Source: Hydrogenovibrio sp. (GTDB taxonomy: Bacteria > Pseudomonadota > Gammaproteobacteria > Thiomicrospirales > Thiomicrospiraceae). From it: a stretch of 54,759 bases of DNA. A program made the translations under genes and the position numbers. Numbering within the stretch: the stretch's first letter is position 1; each line of letters begins with the position of its first letter. The notes beneath the pieces were generated by a model. It was not told where the DNA came from. It searched no databases and saw only the letters and a list, made by a program, of their open reading frames with translations. Location of the stretch: assembly GCA_015484555.1 (NCBI GenBank), contig WFMZ01000047.1, forward strand, positions 1 to 54,759. The letters are read 5' to 3'. Of the stretch, positions 17,543-27,228 are shown piece after piece.

Positions 17543-17579
17543 CCGTAACTCGTAGTGATATGAGTTACGGTTTTTTTTT
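17543..17579 (+). terminator. Intrinsic terminator after tsf
   Basis: A 9-bp perfect stem, CCGTAACTC / GAGTTACGG, with a 10-nt loop and nine T residues. It closes the rpsB-tsf transcript. Confidence 0.93.
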
Positions 17580-17653
17580 AATTAATTTTAAATATAGTGA
17601 TTTAGTTTTAGACTTGAGTCGGTAGATTTAAAATGATTGATAAGGATAGATTG

Positions 17654-18367
17654 ATGACACTTAAATATACAAGAATCTTATTAAAATTCAGTGGTGAAGC
17701 TTTAATGGGAAAAGATGGCTTTGGTTTAAATGCAGATATTTTACGCCAAGTGGTCAGCGAAGTAAAAACCCTACGTGAACTAGGTGTTGAAATTGGTCTA
17801 GTGGTGGGCGGCGGAAATATCTTTCGCGGTGCACAAATAGCGGGTGCAGGTATTGAACGTACAACCGGTGACCACATGGGTATGTTGGCGACAGTAATTA
17901 ATGCATTAGCTTTGCGCGATGTCATTGAAGATATGGGAATGACCGCTAAGGTTGTTTCCGCAATGTCTATTGAAGGGGTTTCAAACGCTTTTAATGCTAA
18001 TCAAGCTAAAAAAGACATGGCTGAGGGTCAAGTGGTTATTTTTTCTGCCGGTACCGGAAGCCCTTATTTTACGACTGATTCAGCCGCCGCTTTACGCGGT
18101 ATTGAAATAGGGGCCGATATTGTTTTAAAAGCGACTAAGGTAGATGGTATTTACAGTGCTGACCCGGTTAAGGATTCTTCGGCCATTTTGTATTCAAATT
18201 TAACCTTTGATGAAGTCATTGAGCGTAAACTAGCTGTAATGGATATGACTGCATTTATTTTATGTAAAGAAAATGACATGCCTATTCGAGTCTTTGATAT
18301 GTTTAAAAAAGATGCATTGGTTCGTATTGTGCAGGGTGATAATGAGGGTACCTTGGTTCAAGGTTAA
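17654..18367 (+). CDS. pyrH: UMP kinase
   Basis: 237 residues. It phosphorylates UMP to UDP for nucleotide and envelope precursor synthesis. Landmarks are RILLKFSGEALMG, GLVVGGGNIFRGAQ, GTGSPYFTTDSAAALRG and KATKVDGIYSADP. The ATG at 17654 has AAGGA upstream at a suitable distance; an in-frame ATG at 17633 would add seven residues. It heads the pyrH-frr-uppS-cdsA-rseP-bamA cluster. Confidence 0.97.
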   Translation: MTLKYTRILLKFSGEALMGKDGFGLNADILRQVVSEVKTLRELGVEIGLVVGGGNIFRGAQIAGAGIERTTGDHMGMLATVINALALRDVIEDMGMTAKVVSAMSIEGVSNAFNANQAKKDMAEGQVVIFSAGTGSPYFTTDSAAALRGIEIGADIVLKATKVDGIYSADPVKDSSAILYSNLTFDEVIERKLAVMDMTAFILCKENDMPIRVFDMFKKDALVRIVQGDNEGTLVQG

Positions 18368-18382
18368 AAAAGGAAAATAAAA

Positions 18383-18940
18383 ATGATTAATGAAATTCAA
18401 AAAGATGCAAAATCAAGAATGGCTAAATCGGTTGAAAACTTAGTTTCAAACTTTGCCAAAATTAGAACTGGACGAGCGCATCCAAGTATATTAGATAGTG
18501 TGATGGTGGATTACTATGGTTCTTTTGTGCCTATTAGCCAGGTAGCGAACATTAATATCGAAGATTCAAGAACCTTGGCCGTTCAGCCTTGGGAGCAGCC
18601 TATGGTTGCGGTCGTTGAAAAGGCTATCATGCTATCTGATTTAGGGATTAACCCTGCGACAACTGGTAACCTAATTCGTATTCCTATGCCGCCTTTAACA
18701 GAAGAGCGTCGTAAGGAGTTTACTAAGGTTGCTAAGGCTGAAGCAGAGCACTCTAAGGTCGCTATCCGTAATATTCGCCGTGATGCTAATTCAGACTTAA
18801 AAGGCTTGAATAAGGATAAAGAAATTACTGATGATGAGTTGCGTGACGCAGAAGATGCTGTTCAAAAGGCAACCGATAGTTTTGTTGTAGAGGTTGATAA
18901 GTTATTATCTGGTAAAGAAGCTTCTCTATTAGAAATTTAA
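18383..18940 (+). CDS. frr: Ribosome recycling factor
   Basis: 185 residues, the standard length. With EF-G it splits post-termination ribosomes. Landmarks are [39 protein letters not shown] and IRNIRRDAN. It follows pyrH by 15 bp with an AAAAAGGAAA ribosome site. Confidence 0.98.
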   Translation: MINEIQKDAKSRMAKSVENLVSNFAKIRTGRAHPSILDSVMVDYYGSFVPISQVANINIEDSRTLAVQPWEQPMVAVVEKAIMLSDLGINPATTGNLIRIPMPPLTEERRKEFTKVAKAEAEHSKVAIRNIRRDANSDLKGLNKDKEITDDELRDAEDAVQKATDSFVVEVDKLLSGKEASLLEI

Positions 18941-18959
18941 GCTGAATTTTAGTACAAAT

Positions 18960-18986
18960 TACGGCATAATGCTCTGTTATGCCGTA
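18960..18986. terminator. Perfect 10-bp stem-loop between frr and uppS
   Basis: TACGGCATAA and TTATGCCGTA with a 7-nt loop. It has no T-tract and ends only 8 bp before the uppS start. It could be an mRNA-processing or stability element, or a weak terminator. Confidence 0.5.
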
Positions 18987-18994
18987 CTAGCGGC

Positions 18995-19795
18995 TTGGTT
19001 GGAATTTTATTTTCTACTAGGCCGTTTTTAATTTTACAAGAAGAGTTTAAAAATAATACTTTGAGCCAGTTGAATTCCCCTAATTGTTTGCCTAAGCACA
19101 TCGCCATTATTATGGATGGTAATGGGCGTTGGGCTAAAAAAAGAATGTTACCGCGTTTTATGGGGCATCAAAAAGGGGTTAAGTCTGTCAAAAAGGTCGT
19201 CAAGTTTTGTGTAGAGCAAGGTGTGGACTCTTTAACACTTTTTGCTTTTAGTACTGAAAACTGGAAACGACCTAAAGAAGAAGTGTCTAAGTTAATGTCA
19301 CTATTTTTGAATGCCTTACAAAAAGAAGTTATTAAGTTGAATGAAAATAATGTTCGTTTAAATGTTATTGGCGATCGGAGTGGCTTTTCGACAGAGATTC
19401 AAGAAAATATCCTTAAGGCAGAAGCCTTGACTGAAAATAATACAGGCTTATTTTTAAATATAGCTGCCAATTACGGCGGACGTTGGGATATTTTTCAGGC
19501 AATGAAGGCTTGGCAAAAACAAAATCCTACTCTGTCTATTGATGCGCTAAATGAAGATGCTTTAATTCCTTTCTTGAGTTTGCATGAACAATCAGATCCA
19601 GACTTGTTAATTCGAACGGGGGGAGAGAAGCGAGTGAGTAATTTTTTAATTTGGCAAATGGCTTATACTGAATATTACTTTACGGATGAGCTATGGCCAG
19701 ATATTGATGAAAGTTCAATGCAAAAAGCAGTGGACTCCTTTTCTGATAGAGAGAGACGTTTTGGTAAAACAAGTGAGCAAATAAAGACATGCTAA
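18995..19795 (+). CDS. uppS: Undecaprenyl diphosphate synthase
   Basis: It makes the C55 lipid carrier for peptidoglycan by cis-prenyl chain elongation. The catalytic Asp lies in IAIIMDGNGRWAKKR (about residue 41 of this start). The C-terminal substrate motif is RTGGEKRVSNFLIWQMAYTEYYF-like. The start is uncertain: TTG at 18995 gives 266 residues, TTG at 19061 gives 244, and neither has a strong ribosome site. It overlaps cdsA by 7 bp. Confidence 0.95.
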   Translation: MVGILFSTRPFLILQEEFKNNTLSQLNSPNCLPKHIAIIMDGNGRWAKKRMLPRFMGHQKGVKSVKKVVKFCVEQGVDSLTLFAFSTENWKRPKEEVSKLMSLFLNALQKEVIKLNENNVRLNVIGDRSGFSTEIQENILKAEALTENNTGLFLNIAANYGGRWDIFQAMKAWQKQNPTLSIDALNEDALIPFLSLHEQSDPDLLIRTGGEKRVSNFLIWQMAYTEYYFTDELWPDIDESSMQKAVDSFSDRERRFGKTSEQIKTC

Positions 19796-20601
19796 AAACA
19801 AGAATTATAACGGCTACGGTGTTGGCCTTGTTTGTAGGTAATATGCTGTTTTTTGCTGCCCCTGTTTGGTGGCAGTTACTGTTAGCAGTCGTTGTATTTG
19901 GTATGGGTTACGAATGGTCTGGTTTTGTAAAAGAAGATAGGCTAATGGCAAAAATCGCCTGGGGTGGTGCGGTGATGATTGCGGTTGTTAGTCTCGCTTT
20001 CTCTGGTTGGTTTGAGAGCCTATTTCTATTTTGGACTTTGCTCTCTACCCTCGCTATGATTAGCTTAGTGTTGTTGTATCAAAAAAATGAAGGTGGGCTG
20101 CTGGTGACTCATAAGCTGGTTTTGTTTGCTTTGGCAGTATTGGTATTAACGGCTTTTTTCTATTCTATGATGACGGTGCAGTTAAACTTTACGCCACAGA
20201 TTATTTTATTATGCTTATTTGTTGTTTGGGCGGTTGATACCGGTGCTTATTTTTCAGGTAAAAAGTTTGGTAAGCGTAAGTTAGCTTATTTTGTGAGTCC
20301 TGGAAAAACCTGGGAAGGTGTTTATGGAGGGGCTATTCTTTCTTATGTCGTTGCTTTAATAGGATTGCTCTGGGTTGCCCCTGATATTTCTATCTCTATT
20401 TATGCGCTTGCCGCTCTGTTAAGTCTTGTAGGGGTTCTATCGGTGTTTGGTGACTTGTTTGAAAGCTTATTGAAAAGACAGGTTGCCATGAAAGACAGTA
20501 GTCAAATACTGCCTGGGCATGGTGGTTTACTAGATAGAATGGATAGTTTATTGTTGGCAATGCCGCTTTTTGCGCTTATTCTAAAAGCAGTTTCTGTTTA
20601 A
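19789..20601 (+). CDS. cdsA: Phosphatidate cytidylyltransferase
   Basis: A 270-residue integral membrane enzyme producing CDP-diacylglycerol from phosphatidate and CTP. It has about eight hydrophobic segments and the C-terminal signature KRQVAMKDSSQILPGHGG followed by LLDRMDS. It overlaps uppS at its start and rseP at its stop (TAATG). In most relatives dxr lies directly after cdsA; here it does not. A near-copy of the dispersed motif lies at 19951-19969. Confidence 0.95.
   Translation: MLKTRIITATVLALFVGNMLFFAAPVWWQLLLAVVVFGMGYEWSGFVKEDRLMAKIAWGGAVMIAVVSLAFSGWFESLFLFWTLLSTLAMISLVLLYQKNEGGLLVTHKLVLFALAVLVLTAFFYSMMTVQLNFTPQIILLCLFVVWAVDTGAYFSGKKFGKRKLAYFVSPGKTWEGVYGGAILSYVVALIGLLWVAPDISISIYALAALLSLVGVLSVFGDLFESLLKRQVAMKDSSQILPGHGGLLDRMDSLLLAMPLFALILKAVSV
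19951..19969 (+). repeat. Dispersed motif, intragenic near-copy in cdsA
   Basis: AAAATCGCCTGGGGTGGTG, two mismatches from the main form, encoding KIAWGG. It could be chance given the protein constraint; it is listed because the frame differs from the other intragenic copies. Confidence 0.4.
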
Positions 20602-21989
20602 TGTCTTTTCTTTGGTCTGTCCTTGGATTTGTGGTGGCAATGGGCGTTTTGGTTACTATTCATGAGTGGGGTCATTACATCACCGCTAGACTACTTGGCG
20701 TTAAGGTTGAAAAGTTTTCAATTGGTTTTGGCAAAGTTATTTATAGTAAACGTTGGAGGAATACAGACTTTCAGCTGGCTTTAATTCCTTTGGGTGGTTA
20801 TGTAAAGTTTTTAGATGAGAGGGATGCGAGTAATCCCAATCAAGACTTTCAACAGGCATTTAACCGGCAGTCAGTTTTAAAACGCTTTGCGGTTGTAGCT
20901 GCCGGTCCTATTATTAATCTTTTATTTGCCTGGTTGCTTTTTAGCTTACTTTATTTTTCAGGCATGACGGGTTACAAGCCGGTTATGGAACAGTCTCTTG
21001 CTAATAGCCCAGTTAGTTCTGTACTGGGTGAAAAGTTCCCAGCTTTAATGGTCAACTCTGTTGCTAATCACCATGTCACCAGCTGGAAGGAAGTAAATCA
21101 ACAAATTTTATTAGCATTAGCTGATGGAAAGCAGAAGGTTTCCATTTCATTAACGCCATTCTCAGCGATATTGCCTTTAAAAAATGAAAAACTTTATAGT
21201 GTACAAATCCCTCTGACTAGTTTAGATATCAATGAAACGAATAAGGGGTTGTTAAAGCAATTAGGGTTTGTTGCGAAGTTGCCTAATTTGAGCCCTATGC
21301 TTGGCTCTGTAAAAAAAGATTCCCCTGCTGATTTAGCCGGTTTTCAGATAAAAGATAAAATATTATCAGTGAATGGAAATCATATTAATAGTTGGTCTGG
21401 TTTTGTTAAAATTATCCGAGCGAGTGCGGGTAAAATATTATCAATTCAGTTCGATAGGCTTGGTGTTGAAAAATCTGTACAGGTTGAAATTCAACCTCGT
21501 CAGTTAGGGGCGGCGACCTATGGGTTTTTTGGTGCTTCTGCTTTTTATGATGAAGCTGTTTTTAAGCCTTATCAGTCCATTACTGACTACGGCTTATTGG
21601 AATCATTTAAACTGGGTTATGGTCACTCTGTTCAGTTAATTGATATGACATTATCAATGATTAGCAGAATGTTCGTAGGGGAAGTTAAGCTGTCCAATTT
21701 ATCGGGGCCTATCTCTATAGCAGATTATTCTGGTAAGGCGCTTCAAAGCGGTTGGTTTTCATTTTTCATGTTACTAGCATTATTGAGCTTAAGCTTAGGA
21801 GTGCTTAATTTACTGCCTATTCCTGTTTTGGATGGTGGGCACTTGGCGCTTTACTCGATAGAAATAATTAAAGGGTCTCCTGTTTCAGAGGTGGCTCAAG
21901 TTGTTTTACAAAAAATAGGATTGGTTCTTATTTTAAGTTTAACGTTTTTTGCAATATTTAATGATGTGGTTCGTATTTCTAATGTTTAG
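20601..21989 (+). CDS. rseP: Site-2 intramembrane protease RseP
   Basis: A 462-residue zinc metalloprotease of the inner membrane that cleaves anti-sigma-E and remnant signal peptides. The zinc motif HEWGH is at residues 21-25. PDZ segments follow (SPADLAGFQIKDKILSVNG), and the second zinc ligand region is LLPIPVLDGGH near the C-terminus. It starts inside the cdsA stop codon. Its 3' end overlaps bamA by 8 bp. Confidence 0.96.
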   Translation: MSFLWSVLGFVVAMGVLVTIHEWGHYITARLLGVKVEKFSIGFGKVIYSKRWRNTDFQLALIPLGGYVKFLDERDASNPNQDFQQAFNRQSVLKRFAVVAAGPIINLLFAWLLFSLLYFSGMTGYKPVMEQSLANSPVSSVLGEKFPALMVNSVANHHVTSWKEVNQQILLALADGKQKVSISLTPFSAILPLKNEKLYSVQIPLTSLDINETNKGLLKQLGFVAKLPNLSPMLGSVKKDSPADLAGFQIKDKILSVNGNHINSWSGFVKIIRASAGKILSIQFDRLGVEKSVQVEIQPRQLGAATYGFFGASAFYDEAVFKPYQSITDYGLLESFKLGYGHSVQLIDMTLSMISRMFVGEVKLSNLSGPISIADYSGKALQSGWFSFFMLLALLSLSLGVLNLLPIPVLDGGHLALYSIEIIKGSPVSEVAQVVLQKIGLVLILSLTFFAIFNDVVRISNV

Positions 21990-24264
21990 CCGACTTATTT
22001 TAAGAGTGTTACTTTCTTTATTTTTAACAATACCAACGATGGCAAATGCCTTTGTTATTAAAGATATTGCAGTGGAAGGTAATAAAAGAATCAGTTTTGA
22101 AACGATTAGAAGTTATTTGCCGGTTGAAAAAGGCGATGTTTTAACACCAGAATTAGCGGCGAAAAGTTTAAAGCAGTTATATAAAACTAAGTTTTTTAAA
22201 GACATATCTCTCTATAAACTTGAAGATGGAACTTTAAAAATAGTCTTTCTAGAGCGTCCTTCAATTGCGGATATTAGCATAGAAGGGAATGAGCTTATTA
22301 AAACTGAAGACTTAAAAACGGCTTTGGCTTCCATGGGTGTGAAAAAGGGGCGTATTTTTAATGAGAGCTCTCTGGAAAAAATTGTGGTGGATTTAAGACG
22401 GCAATACCAGAATCAGGGCTATTATGCAGCAGAAGTTGATATTGTTGTAAAAAAATTGCCTCGAAACCGAGTTTCATTGGTTGTAAAGGTTGAAGAGGGT
22501 AAGCCAGCAAGCATAGGTAGAATTACTTTAGTGGGTAATAAGGTTTATAGTGATGATCATTTGAAAGGAAGGATGTTGTTGTCTGAAACTTCTTTGATGG
22601 GGGGGGGTGATAAATATGCTAAGCCTAAGTTACAGTCAGATCAAGAAACAATCAAAAGCTATTACATGGACAGAGGTTTTGCTGAGTTTAAGTTGAAGAG
22701 TAGCCAAGTAAGTCTAGCGCTAGACAAAACCCAAGTATTTATTACGATTAATTTTAAAGAAGGCCCACAGTATGAAGTATCCAATATACGGTTTTCAGGA
22801 GAAACAGGTCTTGATAAAGCAGAGTTAGATAAGTTGCTTCGTATTCATAAAAATGAATTATTTTCTAGAGGGAAAATTATTGCAACGGTCAATGCTATTC
22901 GAGATAGACTGAGTGAAGAAGGGTATGCTTTTGCAAAAATTGAGCCTATTACAAAGTTAGATAAAGATAATCATCTTGTTAGTATTGATTTTAGAATAGA
23001 GCTTAAGAAGCGTGTTTACGTTAGGCGGGTTATTATTAGGGGTAATACTCGAACACATGATAATGTTATTCGTAGAGAATTAAGACAGCTAGAAAGCGCT
23101 CCTTATTCTTTAAAAGCGGTACGCCGATCAAATAGCAGGCTAAATAGACTGGGCTATTTTAAAGTTGCTAAAATAGAGACGAATCGTTTATCTGCTGATC
23201 AAGTAGACTTAGTCGTGAATGTTGAAGAGCAGTCCACCGGTTCTTTTAATGCTGGTCTCGGTTTTTCTCAGTTAGATGGTTTAAGCCTAACATTAGGCGT
23301 TACAGAGCGAAATGTGATTGGTTCTGGTTATAAAGCAAATTTGAATGGTACTTTTAGTAAGTCTACCAAAACATTAGATTTAGGTCTAACTAACCCCTTT
23401 TTCACATCTGATGGTGTTTCATTAGGGGGGGGGCTATATTATCGAGAGGTTGATGCGAAACAACTAAGGGTAGCTAACTATACAACCAACAACTATGGTG
23501 TTAGATTGTCTATGGGTTATCCTACCAGTGAATATAGTAACTTGAACTATGGCCTTAGGTTTGATGATCAAAACCTAATTTGTGACCAAGGATTTACAGT
23601 ATGTACCGATTATACAGCTAAAGAGGGGTCGCATTTTAATTCAGTAAAACCTACGTTAGGCTGGAGTTATGATACCAAAAATTCTTTTTATTTTCCGACA
23701 TCGGGGCAATCTACTAGTTTAAGCGCAGAGGTTACTGTCCCCACTAGTTCTAAGATTTATTACTACAAGTTGTTTGCCAAGGAAAGTGTTTACTTCCCTA
23801 TGACGAAAAACTTAACCCTTAAAATTAAAGCTGATTTAGGTTATGGTGCAGGCTTTAATGATTCAGTGGGGATTCCTTTTTATGAGCACTTTTATGCTGG
23901 GGGGATTGGTAGTGTGAGAGGCTATGAGCCCAACTCATTAGGGCCTGTCTATAATTATGCTACAGATGGATCTTCTTCGGCAGCGGGAGGTAGTGTGAGG
24001 GTTGTAACTAATGCTGAAATTATTTTTCCAATGCCATTTATTGACGACTCGGGGAACTTAAGATTAAGTCTCTTTGTTGATGCCGGTAATGTATTTGATG
24101 GTTTTAAGAATGTTAAGGCTAAAGATGTTAGGGCTTCAACAGGGTTAGGGGTAGCATGGATAACGCCAGTGGGCCCGTTAGCATTTAGTTTGGCTTATCC
24201 TTTAAATGCTCAAAAGACAGATAAAACTCAGGTATTTCAATTTAACTTAGGAATACCGCTTTAA
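21982..24264 (+). CDS. bamA: Outer membrane assembly factor BamA
   Basis: The 760-residue central pore of the Bam complex, inserting beta-barrels into the outer membrane. After a signal peptide (to TMANA) come five POTRA domains (FVIKDIAVEGNKRIS first) and the barrel. The barrel includes the conserved GGIGSVRGYEP loop (VRGY) and ends FNLGIPL. The ATG at 21982 suits the signal peptide; earlier ATGs in frame are less suitable. Two runs of nine G occur in the coding sequence (22599-22607 and 23425-23433), striking in AT-rich DNA. Confidence 0.96.
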   Translation: MFSRLILRVLLSLFLTIPTMANAFVIKDIAVEGNKRISFETIRSYLPVEKGDVLTPELAAKSLKQLYKTKFFKDISLYKLEDGTLKIVFLERPSIADISIEGNELIKTEDLKTALASMGVKKGRIFNESSLEKIVVDLRRQYQNQGYYAAEVDIVVKKLPRNRVSLVVKVEEGKPASIGRITLVGNKVYSDDHLKGRMLLSETSLMGGGDKYAKPKLQSDQETIKSYYMDRGFAEFKLKSSQVSLALDKTQVFITINFKEGPQYEVSNIRFSGETGLDKAELDKLLRIHKNELFSRGKIIATVNAIRDRLSEEGYAFAKIEPITKLDKDNHLVSIDFRIELKKRVYVRRVIIRGNTRTHDNVIRRELRQLESAPYSLKAVRRSNSRLNRLGYFKVAKIETNRLSADQVDLVVNVEEQSTGSFNAGLGFSQLDGLSLTLGVTERNVIGSGYKANLNGTFSKSTKTLDLGLTNPFFTSDGVSLGGGLYYREVDAKQLRVANYTTNNYGVRLSMGYPTSEYSNLNYGLRFDDQNLICDQGFTVCTDYTAKEGSHFNSVKPTLGWSYDTKNSFYFPTSGQSTSLSAEVTVPTSSKIYYYKLFAKESVYFPMTKNLTLKIKADLGYGAGFNDSVGIPFYEHFYAGGIGSVRGYEPNSLGPVYNYATDGSSSAAGGSVRVVTNAEIIFPMPFIDDSGNLRLSLFVDAGNVFDGFKNVKAKDVRASTGLGVAWITPVGPLAFSLAYPLNAQKTDKTQVFQFNLGIPL

Positions 24265-24407
24265 AACTTAATAAAATATTAAGAGTTTTACCAGAAAGCA
24301 TGGTTTATACTATCGTCTGGTAAATGAAGTCTGTTTTTATCATTACAATAAACTCCAGTCTAAATAGTTTTTTATTGTTTAAATTTTAACTTTTGCAAGG
24401 ATTGTAT

Positions 24408-24941
24408 ATGCGTTATTTGTTGGTGACATTGGTTAGTTTGACTATATTTTTTTCGTCGAACTCAGTTTTGGCTAAAGAAGTTAAAATTGGCGTAGTAAAT
24501 ATAGGGTTGTTGTTAGAAAAAGCACCTCAAGCTAAGGCGGCAAGTCAGAACTTAGAAAAAGAATTTGGTCCACAGCAGCAAGATTTAACAAAACTAGCAG
24601 CTAAGTTAGATCGTAAGCAAAAGCAGTATCAAAAAAATAAATTAGTCCTTTCTGAGAGTCAACGCCAGTCTGCTGAACGTGAATTGAATATGATGAATAG
24701 AGATGTTCAAAGAAAGAAAAATGATATTCAGGAGTTGGTGAATATTCGTCGAAATGAAGAACTTGCGAATTTACAGAATATTGTTAACCAAGCCATTAAA
24801 ACGATTGGACAGAAAGAAAAATATGATTTAATTTTGTATGAAGGTATCGCTTATACAAATAACAAAGTTGATGTGACTAAAAAAATACTAGATTACTTAA
24901 CGGCACAATCTCGTCAACAGCGAACGAACTTTAATAAGTAG
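24408..24941 (+). CDS. skp: Periplasmic chaperone Skp/OmpH
   Basis: 177 residues with a signal peptide ending SNSVLA. The mature protein opens KIGVVNIGLLLEKAPQA and continues as a long charged coiled coil (about 50-125), as in Skp tentacles. The end (EKYDLILYEGIAY..VDVTKKILDYL) is typical. It escorts unfolded outer-membrane proteins to BamA. ATG at 24408 follows AAGGA; a TTG 15 bp earlier is in frame. Confidence 0.95.
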   Translation: MRYLLVTLVSLTIFFSSNSVLAKEVKIGVVNIGLLLEKAPQAKAASQNLEKEFGPQQQDLTKLAAKLDRKQKQYQKNKLVLSESQRQSAERELNMMNRDVQRKKNDIQELVNIRRNEELANLQNIVNQAIKTIGQKEKYDLILYEGIAYTNNKVDVTKKILDYLTAQSRQQRTNFNK

Positions 24942-24949
24942 TTTGTTAA

Positions 24950-25999
24950 ATGGATCTTATTAATATACTTGAAATTTTGCAGCAAAATGATATTGAAGTA
25001 GAGTGTCATAGCCAAAAAAATATTAAAATAGACCAAGTAGCTGGTTTAAAAGAAGCTACTAAAATGCAACTAAGCTTTTTTAATGATATAAAACGAGTTG
25101 AAGAGTTAAAAATAACTCAAGCTGGTTTAATTCTGATACAGGCTAAATTCATAGAGCATTTATCAAAAGAAAATAAGTCTAATTATCTTGTTGTTAAAGA
25201 CCCCTACCTTGCTTATGCCGTTTTAGCGCAGGCATTCAATCCTGTTAAATTTCCTTTAGAAAATGCCTCTAGTGCTATTATTTTGTCAGATAATATTTCA
25301 TCAGATTGTCATGTTGGACATAATGCTGTTATTGAGGCAGGTGTGGTTCTACAAGAACAATGTGTTATTGAAGCGGGTTCATTCATAGGTAAAAACTGTC
25401 AATTAGGTCGTAATGTACATTTGGCACCTAATGTTACCATTATGGATAACTGTATTATTGGTGATAATGTGACGATTGAATCAGGGTCTGTTATTGGTGG
25501 TCAAGGCTTTGGATTTGCTAATAACGCAGGACAGTGGGTGCGTATTCCACAAATAGGGAGAGTAGTCATCGGTTCCAATATTTGGATTGGTAATAACTGT
25601 GCGATAGACCGTGGTGCCATTAATGATACGATTATTGCAGATAATTGTATTATTGATAACCTAGTGCATATTGCTCACAATGTTGAAATTGGAGAGGGCT
25701 CTGCTTTGGCAGGTCAGGTTGGTTTTGCAGGTAGTACAAAGGTTGGTAAGTATAATATTTTTGCGGGTCAAGTAGGTGTTGCAGGGCATATTACACTTGC
25801 TGATGGTTGTCAATTTGGCGCAAAGTCAGGTGTGACTCATACGATTAAAAATCCTGGTTCCTACTCAGGTTTTCCTGCGATCGAAACCCCGAAGTGGCAA
25901 AAGATGACTGTTCGAACCAAGGCACTGGATAAAACAGCTAAAAAACTTAAAGCACTAGAGAAACAAATTCAAGAAATTCAAAAAACACTGGAAGAATAA
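24950..25999 (+). CDS. lpxD: UDP-3-O-acyl-glucosamine N-acyltransferase
   Basis: A 349-residue left-handed beta-helix acyltransferase performing the third step of lipid A synthesis. An N-terminal uridine-binding domain precedes hexapeptide repeats (from about residue 110). The catalytic His is in [10 protein letters not shown]. The C-terminal helix ([14 protein letters not shown]) is typical. It follows skp by 8 bp. Confidence 0.97.
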   Translation: MDLINILEILQQNDIEVECHSQKNIKIDQVAGLKEATKMQLSFFNDIKRVEELKITQAGLILIQAKFIEHLSKENKSNYLVVKDPYLAYAVLAQAFNPVKFPLENASSAIILSDNISSDCHVGHNAVIEAGVVLQEQCVIEAGSFIGKNCQLGRNVHLAPNVTIMDNCIIGDNVTIESGSVIGGQGFGFANNAGQWVRIPQIGRVVIGSNIWIGNNCAIDRGAINDTIIADNCIIDNLVHIAHNVEIGEGSALAGQVGFAGSTKVGKYNIFAGQVGVAGHITLADGCQFGAKSGVTHTIKNPGSYSGFPAIETPKWQKMTVRTKALDKTAKKLKALEKQIQEIQKTLEE

Positions 26000-26001
26000 T
26001 T

Positions 26002-26442
26002 ATGCAGATGGACGTGAAAGAAATTTTTAAATACTTGCCACATCGCTACCCTTTTTTATTGGTCGATAGAGTGACAGAGTTTGAATCGGGCGTTTCTTTA
26101 AAAGCGTTCAAGAATGTAAGTTTTAATGAGCCTCAATTTACGGGGCATTTTCCAGAAAATCCTATTATGCCTGGTGTGTTGATTGTTGAAGCGATGGCTC
26201 AGTGTACAGGTATTTTAGCTTTTAAAACACAAGAAAAAATGCTAGATGGTAAAACGATGTATTACCTTGCTTCAGTTGATAAATGTCGTTTTAGACAGCC
26301 TGTTGTGCCAGGTGATAGGCTAGAGATGGAAGTGATAACAACAGGTAATAAGCGAGGGATTTGGAAGTTTTCATGTACTGCTAAGGTTGAGGGTAAGGTG
26401 GTGGCATCTTGTGACATGATGTGTGCAGAACGTGACGTATAG
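26002..26442 (+). CDS. fabZ: 3-hydroxyacyl-ACP dehydratase FabZ
   Basis: A 146-residue hotdog-fold dehydratase of fatty acid elongation. Motifs: [13 protein letters not shown] with the start of the fold, and the active-site [21 protein letters not shown] start two codons later is also possible. It is 2 bp after lpxD and sits between lipid A genes, sharing the hydroxyacyl-ACP pool with them. Confidence 0.98.
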   Translation: MQMDVKEIFKYLPHRYPFLLVDRVTEFESGVSLKAFKNVSFNEPQFTGHFPENPIMPGVLIVEAMAQCTGILAFKTQEKMLDGKTMYYLASVDKCRFRQPVVPGDRLEMEVITTGNKRGIWKFSCTAKVEGKVVASCDMMCAERDV

Positions 26443-26457
26443 GGTTGTGAAATAGTA

Positions 26458-27228
26458 ATGATTCATTCTTCTGCAATTATTCATGAAAGCGTTAAATTAG
26501 GGCATAATGTTCGGGTGGGTGCTTTCTGTGTGATTGGTGCTGATGTCATCATTGGTGATGATACCGTTATCGAACCTCATGTTGTTATCTCTGGCCCTAC
26601 GACAATTGGAAAAAACAATCATTTCTTCCAATTTGGCTCTATTGGTGCAGCGCCCCAAGATAAAAAATTTATTGATGAGCCAACGACTTTAGTTATTGGT
26701 GATAACAATATGTTTAGGGAAAATGTGACGATTAATCGTGGCACGACCCAAGATAGAGGTGAAACTACCATTGGTAATGATAATTGGGTAATGGCTGGGG
26801 TTCATATTGCTCATGATTGTATTGTGGGAAATAATGCCATTTTTGCCAATGCATGTGCTTTAGCAGGGCATGTTACGGTGGAGGACTGGGCTATTTTGGG
26901 TGGTTACACGTTGGTACATCAGTTTTGTCGTATTGGTGAGCATAGCTTCTGTGGGATGGGAAGTGTTATTAATCAAGATGTCCCTAACTTCGTGACTGTT
27001 TCAGGTAATTTAGCAGGCCCAAGAGGACTTAATTTAGAAGGTCTTAAGAGAAGAGGGTTTGATAAAGACCAAATGAATTTGGTTAAAAAAGCATACCGTG
27101 CACTTTATAGAACAGGTTATCGTTTAGAAGAAGCGATTAAAGAAATAGAATGCCTAAATGATGATCAAGGTACCTTAAGCTCTCTCCTTAACTTCTTGCA
27201 GACTACTGAACGTGGCATTGTTAGATAG
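26458..27228 (+). CDS. lpxA: UDP-N-acetylglucosamine acyltransferase
   Basis: 256 residues. The first step of lipid A synthesis: 3-hydroxyacyl transfer to UDP-GlcNAc. Hexapeptide repeats run from residue 1 to about 190. The catalytic His region is GVHIAHDCIVGNN, and GSIGAAPQDKKF is diagnostic. A helical C-terminus follows. It overlaps lpxB by 17 bp. Confidence 0.98.
   Translation: MIHSSAIIHESVKLGHNVRVGAFCVIGADVIIGDDTVIEPHVVISGPTTIGKNNHFFQFGSIGAAPQDKKFIDEPTTLVIGDNNMFRENVTINRGTTQDRGETTIGNDNWVMAGVHIAHDCIVGNNAIFANACALAGHVTVEDWAILGGYTLVHQFCRIGEHSFCGMGSVINQDVPNFVTVSGNLAGPRGLNLEGLKRRGFDKDQMNLVKKAYRALYRTGYRLEEAIKEIECLNDDQGTLSSLLNFLQTTERGIVR

Noticed and set aside
22599-23433. Frameshift in bamA at the G9 runs
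   Set aside because: The reading frame is intact through both runs and the barrel motifs continue normally.
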